Assembly (NCBI GenBank): GCA_023488865.1
Contig: JAMDDG010000349.1
Coordinates: 1-5,959, forward strand
Direction: 5' to 3'
Source of the DNA: Bacteroidota bacterium
Lineage (GTDB): Bacteria; Bacteroidota; Bacteroidia; Bacteroidales; Prolixibacteraceae
Length of the DNA stretch: 5,959 nt
In this document: positions 1-5,959 of the stretch, one piece after another
Numbering within the stretch: position 1 is the stretch's first letter
Layout of the letters: the number at the start of each line of letters is the position of its first letter
Position numbers and translations under genes: made by a program
The notes under the pieces: generated by a model
Told to the model about the DNA's origin: nothing
Databases searched by the model: none
Seen by the model: the letters and a program-made list of their open reading frames with translations, nothing else

Positions 1-86
1 CTGATTATTTCATCATTGAAAAGCTAAAAAAGTTTTACAATGCACATGGAAAGGATTTTATATTGAACAAACCCCCTGTAAAATAA
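1..86 (+). CDS. C-terminal tail of an upstream gene (partial, 5' end outside window)
   Basis: The third forward frame is open from the window edge to a TAA at 84-86, giving 27 codons that begin DYFIIEKLKKFYNAHGK and end in LNKPPVK. The other two forward frames stop early: one begins with a stop, the other closes at 25-27. The stop lies only 5 bases before the ATG of the rhamnosidase gene, the spacing expected of a preceding gene in the same operon. The peptide is lysine-rich and ends in a short polar tail, as many protein C-termini do. The D-Y-F-x-x-E start is loosely like the end of unsaturated glucuronyl hydrolases (GH88), which would suit a glycan-degradation cluster, but 27 residues are too few to assign a family, and a chance open frame is not excluded. 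Confidence 0.5.
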   Translation, partial: DYFIIEKLKKFYNAHGKDFILNKPPVK

Positions 87-91
87 ATACT

Positions 92-2806
92 ATGAATTTG
101 AGGGATTTTAAGATACTCTTACTCGCAATGGTAAGTGGTTTAAACTGTTTTGCAAAAACAGGAGCTTCAGTAAAGGTTGAGCATTTGCAATGTGAACATA
201 TGGAGTGTCCGATGGGCGTCGATGCTTCTGCCCCCAGGCTTTCGTGGCAAATGAATGATCCCCGGCAGGGAGCGAGACAGAAAGCATACCGGATCCTGGT
301 AGGAACAGATTCCCTGGATGTGCTCAGGGGAAATGGCAATGATTGGAATACAGGAAAAATTAAATCGGACCTAATGCTTGTTTCATACTCAGGAAAAGCG
401 CTTCAACCTTTTACCAGATACTACTGGAACGTGAAAACATGGGACAAAGACGGGAACCCTGTTAAATCTCCCGTTACTGCCTTTGAAACAGGTTTTATGC
501 AAACAGGTACGTGGAAAGGCAACTGGATTTCGGATGGACATGACAAAGATTACAAGCCTGCCCCTTATTTCAGGAAGGTCTTTGATCTGACTAAAAAAAT
601 CAAATCGGCAAGGGCATATATTGCTGTTGGAGGTTTGTATGAGCTTTATATCAATGGAAAGAAGACGGGGAACCATCGTCTCGATCCGATGTATACCCGT
701 TTTGACCGCCGGACACTTTATGTTACCTATGATGTGACTTCACAACTGCAACAGGGTAAAAACGCGATTGGGGTTATCCTGGGTAATGGCTGGTATAATC
801 ATCAATCCACTGCTGTATGGAATTTTCACCTGGCTCCCTGGCGGGCCCGTCCTACGTTTTGCATGGATATCCGTATCGTTTACGAAGACGGATCGGTAGA
901 AACAGTTACTTCTGGCAAAAGCTGGAAGACATCGGCAGGACCTATTGTTTTCAATAGCATTTATACAGGCGAACATTATGATGCACGGTTGGAGCAGCCA
1001 GGGTGGAACACGGTTGATTTTGATGATTCCCGATGGAAAGGGGTATCGATTCGTTTGGCCCCTTCCCTGCGAATTGTTGCCCAGGTTTTATACCCTATCA
1101 GAAATGTTGAGCTTGTTCCCGCCAGGAGTGTTGTTCGTATCAACGACAGTACCTATGTTTTCGATTTGGGAAGAAATATTTCCGGAGTAACCCGGTTTAC
1201 TGTTGAAGGCTTGGCAGGGACCATGTTTCGCTTAAAACATGGTGAAAGATTGTATCCCAACGGCCGGGTAGATCTATCCAACATTGCGGGCCTTTACCGT
1301 CCATCCGATGATCAGGATCCTTTTCAAACTGATATTTTTATATTGGGTGGCACGGGTAAGGAGACCTTTATGCCGCATTTTAATTATAAAGGATTTCAAT
1401 ATGTTGAAGTTACCTGCAGCAGGCCCATCGTGCTTACCAAGGAAAACCTCGCCGCGTATTTTATGCACAGCGATGTGCCTCCCGCAGGACAAGTAAACTC
1501 TTCAAACCCAACGATCAATAAAATATGGCGGGCAACAAATAACTCTTATTTGTCCAATTTGTTTGGATATCCTACCGACTGTCCCCAGCGCGAGAAAAAC
1601 GGATGGACCGGCGATGCCAATATTGCCATAGAAACCGGTCTTTTCAATTTTGATGGGATCACCATTTACGAGAAGTGGTTGGCTGATCATCGGGACGAGC
1701 AACAGCCCAACGGGGTCCTTCCTGCCATTATTCCAACCGATGGGTGGGGTTACGGGGGAAATGGGAGCGGACCTGACTGGACCAGTACGGTTGCCATTAT
1801 TCCCTGGAACGTTTATTTGTTTTACGGGGATTCTAAATTACTTGCTGATTGTTACGGCAACATCAAACATTACGTGGACCATGTTTCCGATTTAAGTCCT
1901 TCGGGACTTACCTCATGGGGATTGGGAGACTGGTTGCCTGTTAAATCCAAATCGCCGGTCGAGCTTACTTCTTCAATATATTATTTTACAGACGCAAGTA
2001 TTTTAGCCCGCGCAGCAAAATTATTCGGGAAACAGGATGATTATGAAAAATATTCGGCTTTGGCCCTAAAGATCAAAGATGCAATAAATGAGAAGTACCT
2101 GAATAAAGAGACAGGAGTCTATGGAAAAGGAACGCAAACTGAATTATCTGTACCCCTTTATTGGGGTTTGGTCCCTGATGGGCTAAAAGGCAAAGTGGCC
2201 GGAAACCTGGCCAAAAGAGTAGAAAAAGACCAATTGCACATTGATGTAGGATTATTGGGAAGCAAGGCAATCCTTAATGCGTTAAGCGAGAACGGCTACG
2301 CGGATATTGCCTGTAAAGTAGCATCTCAGGAAACTTATCCTTCCTGGGGATGGTGGATCGCAAACGGAGCTACCACCCTCTTTGAACACTGGGCATTATT
2401 GGAAGCGAAGAAAGGTGGTTCCCTGAATCATATTATGTTCGGGGAGATCAGCGCCTGGATGTATAAAGCTTTGGGAGGAATACACCCCGATCCCGATCAT
2501 CCCGGTTTTAAGAACATTATTTTGAAGCCCAATTTCCCCGTAGGATTGGACCATTTTGAATCATCCCACCAATCGCCTTTTGGAATGATCGTTTCCAAAT
2601 GGAAAAAACATGACGGAACCATCTTTTATTCTGTAACTATCCCGGCAAATTCTACCGCCAGTTTATTTATTTCCCAGCCTTTTGAACTGAAATTGCCTGG
2701 TGGAAAGCTGAAAAGGCAGGTTCATCAGGAGAAAGGGTTTGTATCCCTGGAAGCAGGAACTTATGAGTTTGAGATTGGGGAAAAGCAGGGCAATTTATCC
2801 AACTAA
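92..2806 (+). CDS. Exported alpha-L-rhamnosidase, glycoside hydrolase family 78
   Basis: This 904-residue enzyme should release terminal alpha-L-rhamnose from glycans or glycosides by inversion. Residues 1 to about 21 form a signal peptide with hydrophobic core ILLLAMVSGL; a signal peptidase I site near CFA|KTG is likely, and Cys19 is not in a proper lipobox. The GH78 domain order is visible: an N-terminal beta-sandwich (about 28-135, with APRLSWQ), the Bac_rhamnosid_N lectin-like domain (about 165-335, with YELYINGKK and GNGWYN), a further beta domain (about 345-450, with DLGRNISG), the (alpha/alpha)6 barrel (about 465-810) and a C-terminal beta domain with HPDPDHPGF. In the barrel, DCPQREKNGWTGDA (496-509) holds the expected general acid Glu501, and GATTLFEHW holds the expected base Glu765. 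Length is normal for the family, and no frameshift or missing domain is seen. The ATG at 92 follows the previous stop by 5 bases and directly precedes the signal peptide. Linkage and natural substrate cannot be read from sequence. Confidence 0.95.
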   Translation: MNLRDFKILLLAMVSGLNCFAKTGASVKVEHLQCEHMECPMGVDASAPRLSWQMNDPRQGARQKAYRILVGTDSLDVLRGNGNDWNTGKIKSDLMLVSYSGKALQPFTRYYWNVKTWDKDGNPVKSPVTAFETGFMQTGTWKGNWISDGHDKDYKPAPYFRKVFDLTKKIKSARAYIAVGGLYELYINGKKTGNHRLDPMYTRFDRRTLYVTYDVTSQLQQGKNAIGVILGNGWYNHQSTAVWNFHLAPWRARPTFCMDIRIVYEDGSVETVTSGKSWKTSAGPIVFNSIYTGEHYDARLEQPGWNTVDFDDSRWKGVSIRLAPSLRIVAQVLYPIRNVELVPARSVVRINDSTYVFDLGRNISGVTRFTVEGLAGTMFRLKHGERLYPNGRVDLSNIAGLYRPSDDQDPFQTDIFILGGTGKETFMPHFNYKGFQYVEVTCSRPIVLTKENLAAYFMHSDVPPAGQVNSSNPTINKIWRATNNSYLSNLFGYPTDCPQREKNGWTGDANIAIETGLFNFDGITIYEKWLADHRDEQQPNGVLPAIIPTDGWGYGGNGSGPDWTSTVAIIPWNVYLFYGDSKLLADCYGNIKHYVDHVSDLSPSGLTSWGLGDWLPVKSKSPVELTSSIYYFTDASILARAAKLFGKQDDYEKYSALALKIKDAINEKYLNKETGVYGKGTQTELSVPLYWGLVPDGLKGKVAGNLAKRVEKDQLHIDVGLLGSKAILNALSENGYADIACKVASQETYPSWGWWIANGATTLFEHWALLEAKKGGSLNHIMFGEISAWMYKALGGIHPDPDHPGFKNIILKPNFPVGLDHFESSHQSPFGMIVSKWKKHDGTIFYSVTIPANSTASLFISQPFELKLPGGKLKRQVHQEKGFVSLEAGTYEFEIGEKQGNLSN

Positions 2807-2812
2807 GCAATA

Positions 2813-4084
2813 ATGAAAACCAGGGCAGTTCGTTTATACGGAAAAGAGGATTTGAGGCTGGAAGAGTTTAAACTTCCGGCCATCACGGCCGACGAGATTC
2901 TGGCCAAAGTGGTGTCCGACAGCATTTGCATGTCGTCGTACAAAGCGGCCAAACAGGGCACCGGCCACAAGCGTATCCCCGCTGGTGTGGACGAAAACCC
3001 GGTCATCATCGGTCACGAATTCGCCGGCGAATTGATTGAAATTGGCGATAACTGGAAACACAAGTTCAAAGCCGGGCAAAAGTTCTCGATACAGCCGGCC
3101 ATATATTACGAGGATGGCCCGGTGGGTGTATTAAGCGCCCCGGGTTATTCATATCAATACATCGGTGGTGATGCCACTTACGTGATCATCCCCAAAGACG
3201 TACTGGTCCAGGATTGTTTGCTGGCTTACTACGGGCCTGGTTTTTATCCGGCATCACTGGCTGAGCCATTAAGTTGCGTAATTGGTACCATGCATGCCAA
3301 TTACCACACCACGCCGGGTTCGTACATCCACAACATGGAAATTGTGGCCGGTGGCAAAATGGCGATCCTGGCAGGTGTTGGCCCTATGGGACTGGCAGCC
3401 ATCAATTACGTGATCCACCGCGCCGACCGCAAACCAAAGCTGTGTGTGGTGACTGATATTGACCAGGTGCGACTGGACCGTGCAGCTTCCATTTATACCG
3501 TTGAAGAAGCGGCCAAACGCGGCATCGAACTGGTTTACCTGAATACGGCCATTGAAAATCCGGTGGAGAAACTTCGCCGCATTTCAGGAGATACCGGTTA
3601 CGACGATGTGTTTGTATTTGCGCCTGTTGCCCCGGTTATTGAGCAGGGCGATGCCATCCTGGCTTTCGACGGTTGCCTGAATTTCTTCGCCGGGCCATCC
3701 GATCAGAATCTTCAGGCCAAACTGAATTTCTACAACGTGCATTATGCCTATACCCATATCGTGGGGACTTCAGGGGGAAACACCGACGACATGAAAGAAG
3801 CGCTGGACGTGATGACCAAAGGCCTCGATCCGGCCGGGTTGGTGACACACATTGGCGGACTGAATGCCGTGCCTGAAACCACACTTCACCTTCCGCAAAT
3901 TCCGGGTGGGAAGAAATTAATCTATACCCATAAAGATATCCCGCTGACCGCAATAAGTGAATTTATGGAAAAAGGTAAATCAGATCCTTTTTTTGCTGAA
4001 TTACACAGGATTTGTACAAGGAGCAAAGGACTTTGGTCGGTTGAAGCCGAGAATTTCTTATTAGCAAACGCAAAGGATATTTAA
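2813..4084 (+). CDS. Zinc-dependent medium-chain dehydrogenase, L-sorbose-1-phosphate reductase (SorE)-like
   Basis: This 423-residue protein has no signal peptide and should be cytoplasmic. It is a medium-chain dehydrogenase/reductase: a GroES-like catalytic half (about 1-175) and a Rossmann half (about 180-340). Predicted catalytic-zinc ligands are Cys39 (SICMSSYK), His68-Glu69 (GHEFAGE) and Glu151 (LAEPLSCV), the last as in sorbitol dehydrogenase. The four-cysteine structural-zinc lobe is absent. The nucleotide-binding loop is AGVGPMG (187-193), and Asp215 (VVTDID) near the end of the second strand suggests NAD(H) over NADP(H). The opening RLYGKEDLRLE and the later segments DGCLNFFAGP, VGTSGGNTDDM and GGKKLIYT match, from memory, Klebsiella SorE, which reduces L-sorbose 1-phosphate to D-glucitol 6-phosphate. 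Family assignment is firm; substrate is not, because sugar PTS uptake is rare in Bacteroidota. The ATG follows the rhamnosidase stop by 6 bases, implying co-transcription. Codons about 25-360 are much more G+C-rich than the gene's ends. Confidence 0.88.
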   Translation: MKTRAVRLYGKEDLRLEEFKLPAITADEILAKVVSDSICMSSYKAAKQGTGHKRIPAGVDENPVIIGHEFAGELIEIGDNWKHKFKAGQKFSIQPAIYYEDGPVGVLSAPGYSYQYIGGDATYVIIPKDVLVQDCLLAYYGPGFYPASLAEPLSCVIGTMHANYHTTPGSYIHNMEIVAGGKMAILAGVGPMGLAAINYVIHRADRKPKLCVVTDIDQVRLDRAASIYTVEEAAKRGIELVYLNTAIENPVEKLRRISGDTGYDDVFVFAPVAPVIEQGDAILAFDGCLNFFAGPSDQNLQAKLNFYNVHYAYTHIVGTSGGNTDDMKEALDVMTKGLDPAGLVTHIGGLNAVPETTLHLPQIPGGKKLIYTHKDIPLTAISEFMEKGKSDPFFAELHRICTRSKGLWSVEAENFLLANAKDI

Positions 4085-4104
4085 ATATATTAAGTATAAA
4101 ACTT
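4085..4104 (+). other. A/T-rich 20-base spacer between dehydrogenase and mannosidase genes
   Basis: This is the largest gap in the window and is almost entirely A and T. It holds no Shine-Dalgarno-like purine run, no inverted repeat that could end transcription, and no match to the Bacteroidota -7 consensus TAnnTTTG. It most simply serves as the A/T-rich leader for initiation at the ATG at 4105, leaving the two flanking genes in one transcript. Confidence 0.5.
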
Positions 4105-5959
4105 ATGAAGAAATTTAATTTGATTGTTTCAGTTTTGTTTTTGTTATTCGCGGCAACAACCGTGAACTCACAAGTCACAACCCCTGTTGATTATGTGAAC
4201 ACATTGATGGGGACTGATTCCGAAGTTAAGCTGTCGAACGGGAATACCTATCCGGCCATTGCCTTGCCATGGGGGATGAATTTCTGGACCCCGCAGACCA
4301 GTAAAATGGGCGACGGATGGATATATAGTTACAATGCCAATAAGATACAGGGGTTCAAACAAACCCATCAGCCAAGTCCTTGGATTAATGATTACGGGCA
4401 GTTCTCACTCTTTCCATTAACGGGTGATTTAAAAATCAAGGGGGATGACCGTGCCAGCTGGTTTTCGCACAAGGCAGAAACAGCCAAACCAAATTATTAC
4501 AAAGTTTATTTGGCCGATTATGATGTGACAACCGAAATTACCCCGACAGAACGCGCCGCGATGTTCCGTTTTACATTTCCTGAAAACGATAAATCGTATG
4601 TGCTGATTGATGCTTTCGACCGCGGGTCGTATGTGAAAATTATTCCTTCAGAAAATAAAATTATTGGATATACTACCCGTAACAGTGGCGGGGTACCAAA
4701 GAATTTTAAAAACTTTTTTGTGATCGTGTTCGACAAACCGTTTGCAAAAAGTGATATATGGAGCAAAGATCACCTGGTAGAAGGAACTAAAGAATTGCAG
4801 GATGACCATGTTGGGGCAGCTATCCAGTTTAAAACAAAAAAGGGCGAACAAATCTGTGCACGGGTAGCTTCATCTTTTATTAGTTATGAACAAGCAGGGC
4901 GCAACCTGAAAGAATTGGGGGATGATTCGTTTGATCAGGTAAAAGCCAAAGGCGCTGATATTTGGAACAAGGAATTATCCCGTATCGCAGTAGAAGGAGG
5001 AACTGATGATCAAATTAAAACATTTTACTCAGCCCTTTACCGGGTGTTGCTTTTGCCGCGTAAGTTTTACGAGTTTGACGAAAAAGGGCAGGCGGTCCAT
5101 TACAGTCCATACAATGGCGAAGTGTTGCCCGGATACATGTTCACCGACAATGGTTTTTGGGACACTTTCCGTGCTGTTTTTCCATTCTTCAATTTAATGT
5201 ACCCTTCCCTGAACGAAAAGATTCAGGCCGGTTTGGTGAACGCCTACAAAGAAAGCGGCTGGCTTCCGGAATGGGCCAGCCCAGGTCATCGCGATTGCAT
5301 GATCGGCTCCAACTCTGCAACATTGATTGCCGATGCCTGGCTGAAAGGTTGCCGCGGGTACGATATTGAAACCTTATGGAAAGCAGTGCTGAAAAATACG
5401 GAAAATGCAGGCCCATTGCATTCAGTTGGCCGCTATGGAGTTGATTATTACAACAAACTCGGATACATTCCTTACAATGTTGGCATCAATGAAAATGTGG
5501 CCCGTACACTGGAGTACGCGTTTGACGATTTTTGTATTTACCGGTTGGGGAAAGCGCTGGGGAAACCAGAGAAAGAAATAGCGGTTTTTGCCAAACGCGC
5601 AGAGAACTATAAAAATGTATTTGACAAGGAAACCAGCCTGATGCGCGGTAAAAATGAAGATGGGACTTTTCAGTTGCCATTCAATCCCTTTAAATGGGGC
5701 GATGCGTTTACCGAAGGGAATAGCTGGCATTATACCTGGTCAGTGTTTCATGACGTCCAGGGGCTGATAGACCTGATGGGAGGCAAAAAGAAATTTGTTG
5801 GCATGCTGGATTCAGTTTTTGTGCTTCCACCAGTTTTCGATGATTCGTATTACGGGAAGGTAATTCATGAAATCCGTGAAATGCAGATATCCAATATGGG
5901 ACAATATGCTCATGGGAACCAGCCTATCCAGCACATGATTTACCTTTACAATTATGCCG
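4105..5959 (+). CDS. Exported alpha-mannosidase, glycoside hydrolase family 92 (partial, 3' end outside window)
   Basis: The first 618 codons of a GH92 exo-alpha-mannosidase, a calcium-dependent inverting family, are present. The first 22 residues are a signal peptide (MKK, then LIVSVLFLLFAA) with a likely cleavage VNS|QVT, so export is expected. The N-terminal beta-sandwich carries the family signature NGNTYPAIALPWGMNFWTPQ (45-64) and GFKQTHQPSPWINDYG (83-98). The (alpha/alpha)6 catalytic domain follows, with FTDNGFWDTFR, the AFTEGNSWHYTW block with Glu537 as predicted general acid, and YAHGNQPIQHMIYLYNYA at the window edge. The His588-Glu589 pair sits at the same spacing from Glu537 as the His584-Glu585 pair does from Glu533 in BT3990 of Bacteroides thetaiotaomicron (numbers from memory), where that pair goes with alpha-1,2 specificity. 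The predicted base aspartates, usually in a GDEDNGQ-type motif, would lie roughly 30 codons past the end, so activity cannot be confirmed here. The ATG is 20 bases after the dehydrogenase stop. The reading frame is otherwise intact. Confidence 0.94.
   Translation, partial: MKKFNLIVSVLFLLFAATTVNSQVTTPVDYVNTLMGTDSEVKLSNGNTYPAIALPWGMNFWTPQTSKMGDGWIYSYNANKIQGFKQTHQPSPWINDYGQFSLFPLTGDLKIKGDDRASWFSHKAETAKPNYYKVYLADYDVTTEITPTERAAMFRFTFPENDKSYVLIDAFDRGSYVKIIPSENKIIGYTTRNSGGVPKNFKNFFVIVFDKPFAKSDIWSKDHLVEGTKELQDDHVGAAIQFKTKKGEQICARVASSFISYEQAGRNLKELGDDSFDQVKAKGADIWNKELSRIAVEGGTDDQIKTFYSALYRVLLLPRKFYEFDEKGQAVHYSPYNGEVLPGYMFTDNGFWDTFRAVFPFFNLMYPSLNEKIQAGLVNAYKESGWLPEWASPGHRDCMIGSNSATLIADAWLKGCRGYDIETLWKAVLKNTENAGPLHSVGRYGVDYYNKLGYIPYNVGINENVARTLEYAFDDFCIYRLGKALGKPEKEIAVFAKRAENYKNVFDKETSLMRGKNEDGTFQLPFNPFKWGDAFTEGNSWHYTWSVFHDVQGLIDLMGGKKKFVGMLDSVFVLPPVFDDSYYGKVIHEIREMQISNMGQYAHGNQPIQHMIYLYNYA

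Larger units (their letters stand above)
1..5959 (+). other. Probable polycistronic glycan-degradation operon segment
   Basis: Four co-directional genes (an upstream tail, GH78 rhamnosidase, SorE-like dehydrogenase, GH92 mannosidase) are separated by 5, 6 and 20 bases, with no terminator-like hairpin and no recognisable promoter between them. This is the packing of one transcription unit that begins before the window and continues after it. Two exported exo-glycosidases plus one cytoplasmic sugar-type oxidoreductase fit a pathway that cuts a glycan outside and processes a sugar inside. Transporter genes (SusC/SusD), sugar kinases and a regulator are not in the window, so calling it a full polysaccharide-utilisation locus is inference. 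Confidence 0.65.

Noticed and set aside
137..150. Possible lipobox at Cys19 of the rhamnosidase
   Set aside because: The residue before the cysteine is Asn, not Ala, Gly or Ser as signal peptidase II requires, so an ordinary signal peptide is more likely.
58..339. Minus-strand open frame overlapping the rhamnosidase start
   Set aside because: It overlaps the signal peptide and first domain of a confident gene and has no recognisable domain.
1571..1618. Possible indel in the rhamnosidase catalytic loop
   Set aside because: The loop is one residue shorter than in some family members, but the frame is intact on both sides and downstream motifs are conserved.
3636..3953. Minus-strand open frame of 105 codons inside the dehydrogenase gene
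   Set aside because: It is antisense to a well-conserved part of the dehydrogenase, is Arg/Ser/Pro-rich with no recognisable motif, and sits in the G+C-rich stretch where antisense stops are rare.
4085..4104. Possible internal promoter ahead of the mannosidase gene
   Set aside because: The spacer is A/T-rich but has no TAnnTTTG -7 element, and it is too short to hold a full promoter outside the preceding coding sequence.
5422..5730. Minus-strand open frame of 102 codons inside the mannosidase gene
   Set aside because: It is fully antisense to conserved GH92 motifs, shows no family signal and has no start context; a shadow of the coding strand is the simpler explanation.
1..5959. CRISPR arrays, tRNA/rRNA genes, IS elements, riboswitches, terminal repeats
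   Set aside because: No regularly spaced repeats, transposase frames, structured RNA signatures or flanking inverted repeats were seen; nearly every base lies in one of four coding frames.

Overview
The window looks like part of a carbohydrate-degradation (polysaccharide-utilisation type) gene cluster from a member of the Bacteroidota. The evidence for this is indirect. The glycoside hydrolase families and their motif variants are ones that abound in that phylum, the two hydrolases carry export signals, genes are tightly packed, and none of the starts has a clear Shine-Dalgarno sequence; the leaders are A/T-rich instead. No SusC/SusD pair, regulator, tRNA, rRNA, IS element or CRISPR array is visible, so the cluster is only partly sampled and no genus can be named.

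Layout, all on the + strand: (i) 1-86, the last 27 codons of an upstream gene; (ii) 92-2806, a complete exported GH78 alpha-L-rhamnosidase; (iii) 2813-4084, a complete cytoplasmic zinc-dependent medium-chain dehydrogenase of the L-sorbose-1-phosphate reductase (SorE) type; (iv) 4105-5959, an exported GH92 calcium-dependent alpha-mannosidase, cut by the window end before its predicted catalytic-base aspartates. Spacers are 5, 6 and 20 bases, so the four genes are probably one transcript. No stretch above 300 bases lacks a gene.

Working model (inference): the rhamnosidase and mannosidase trim L-rhamnose and D-mannose from a mixed glycan outside the cytoplasm, probably in the periplasm or on the surface, and the dehydrogenase acts inside on a released sugar or sugar phosphate. 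The dehydrogenase is the least expected member. Its family is known from PTS-linked L-sorbose catabolism in enterobacteria, whereas Bacteroidota generally lack sugar PTS uptake, so its substrate here is open. Its central kilobase is also visibly richer in G+C than its own two ends and much of the rhamnosidase gene. I found no clear evidence of a wholly undescribed system; the dehydrogenase in this setting is the best lead.
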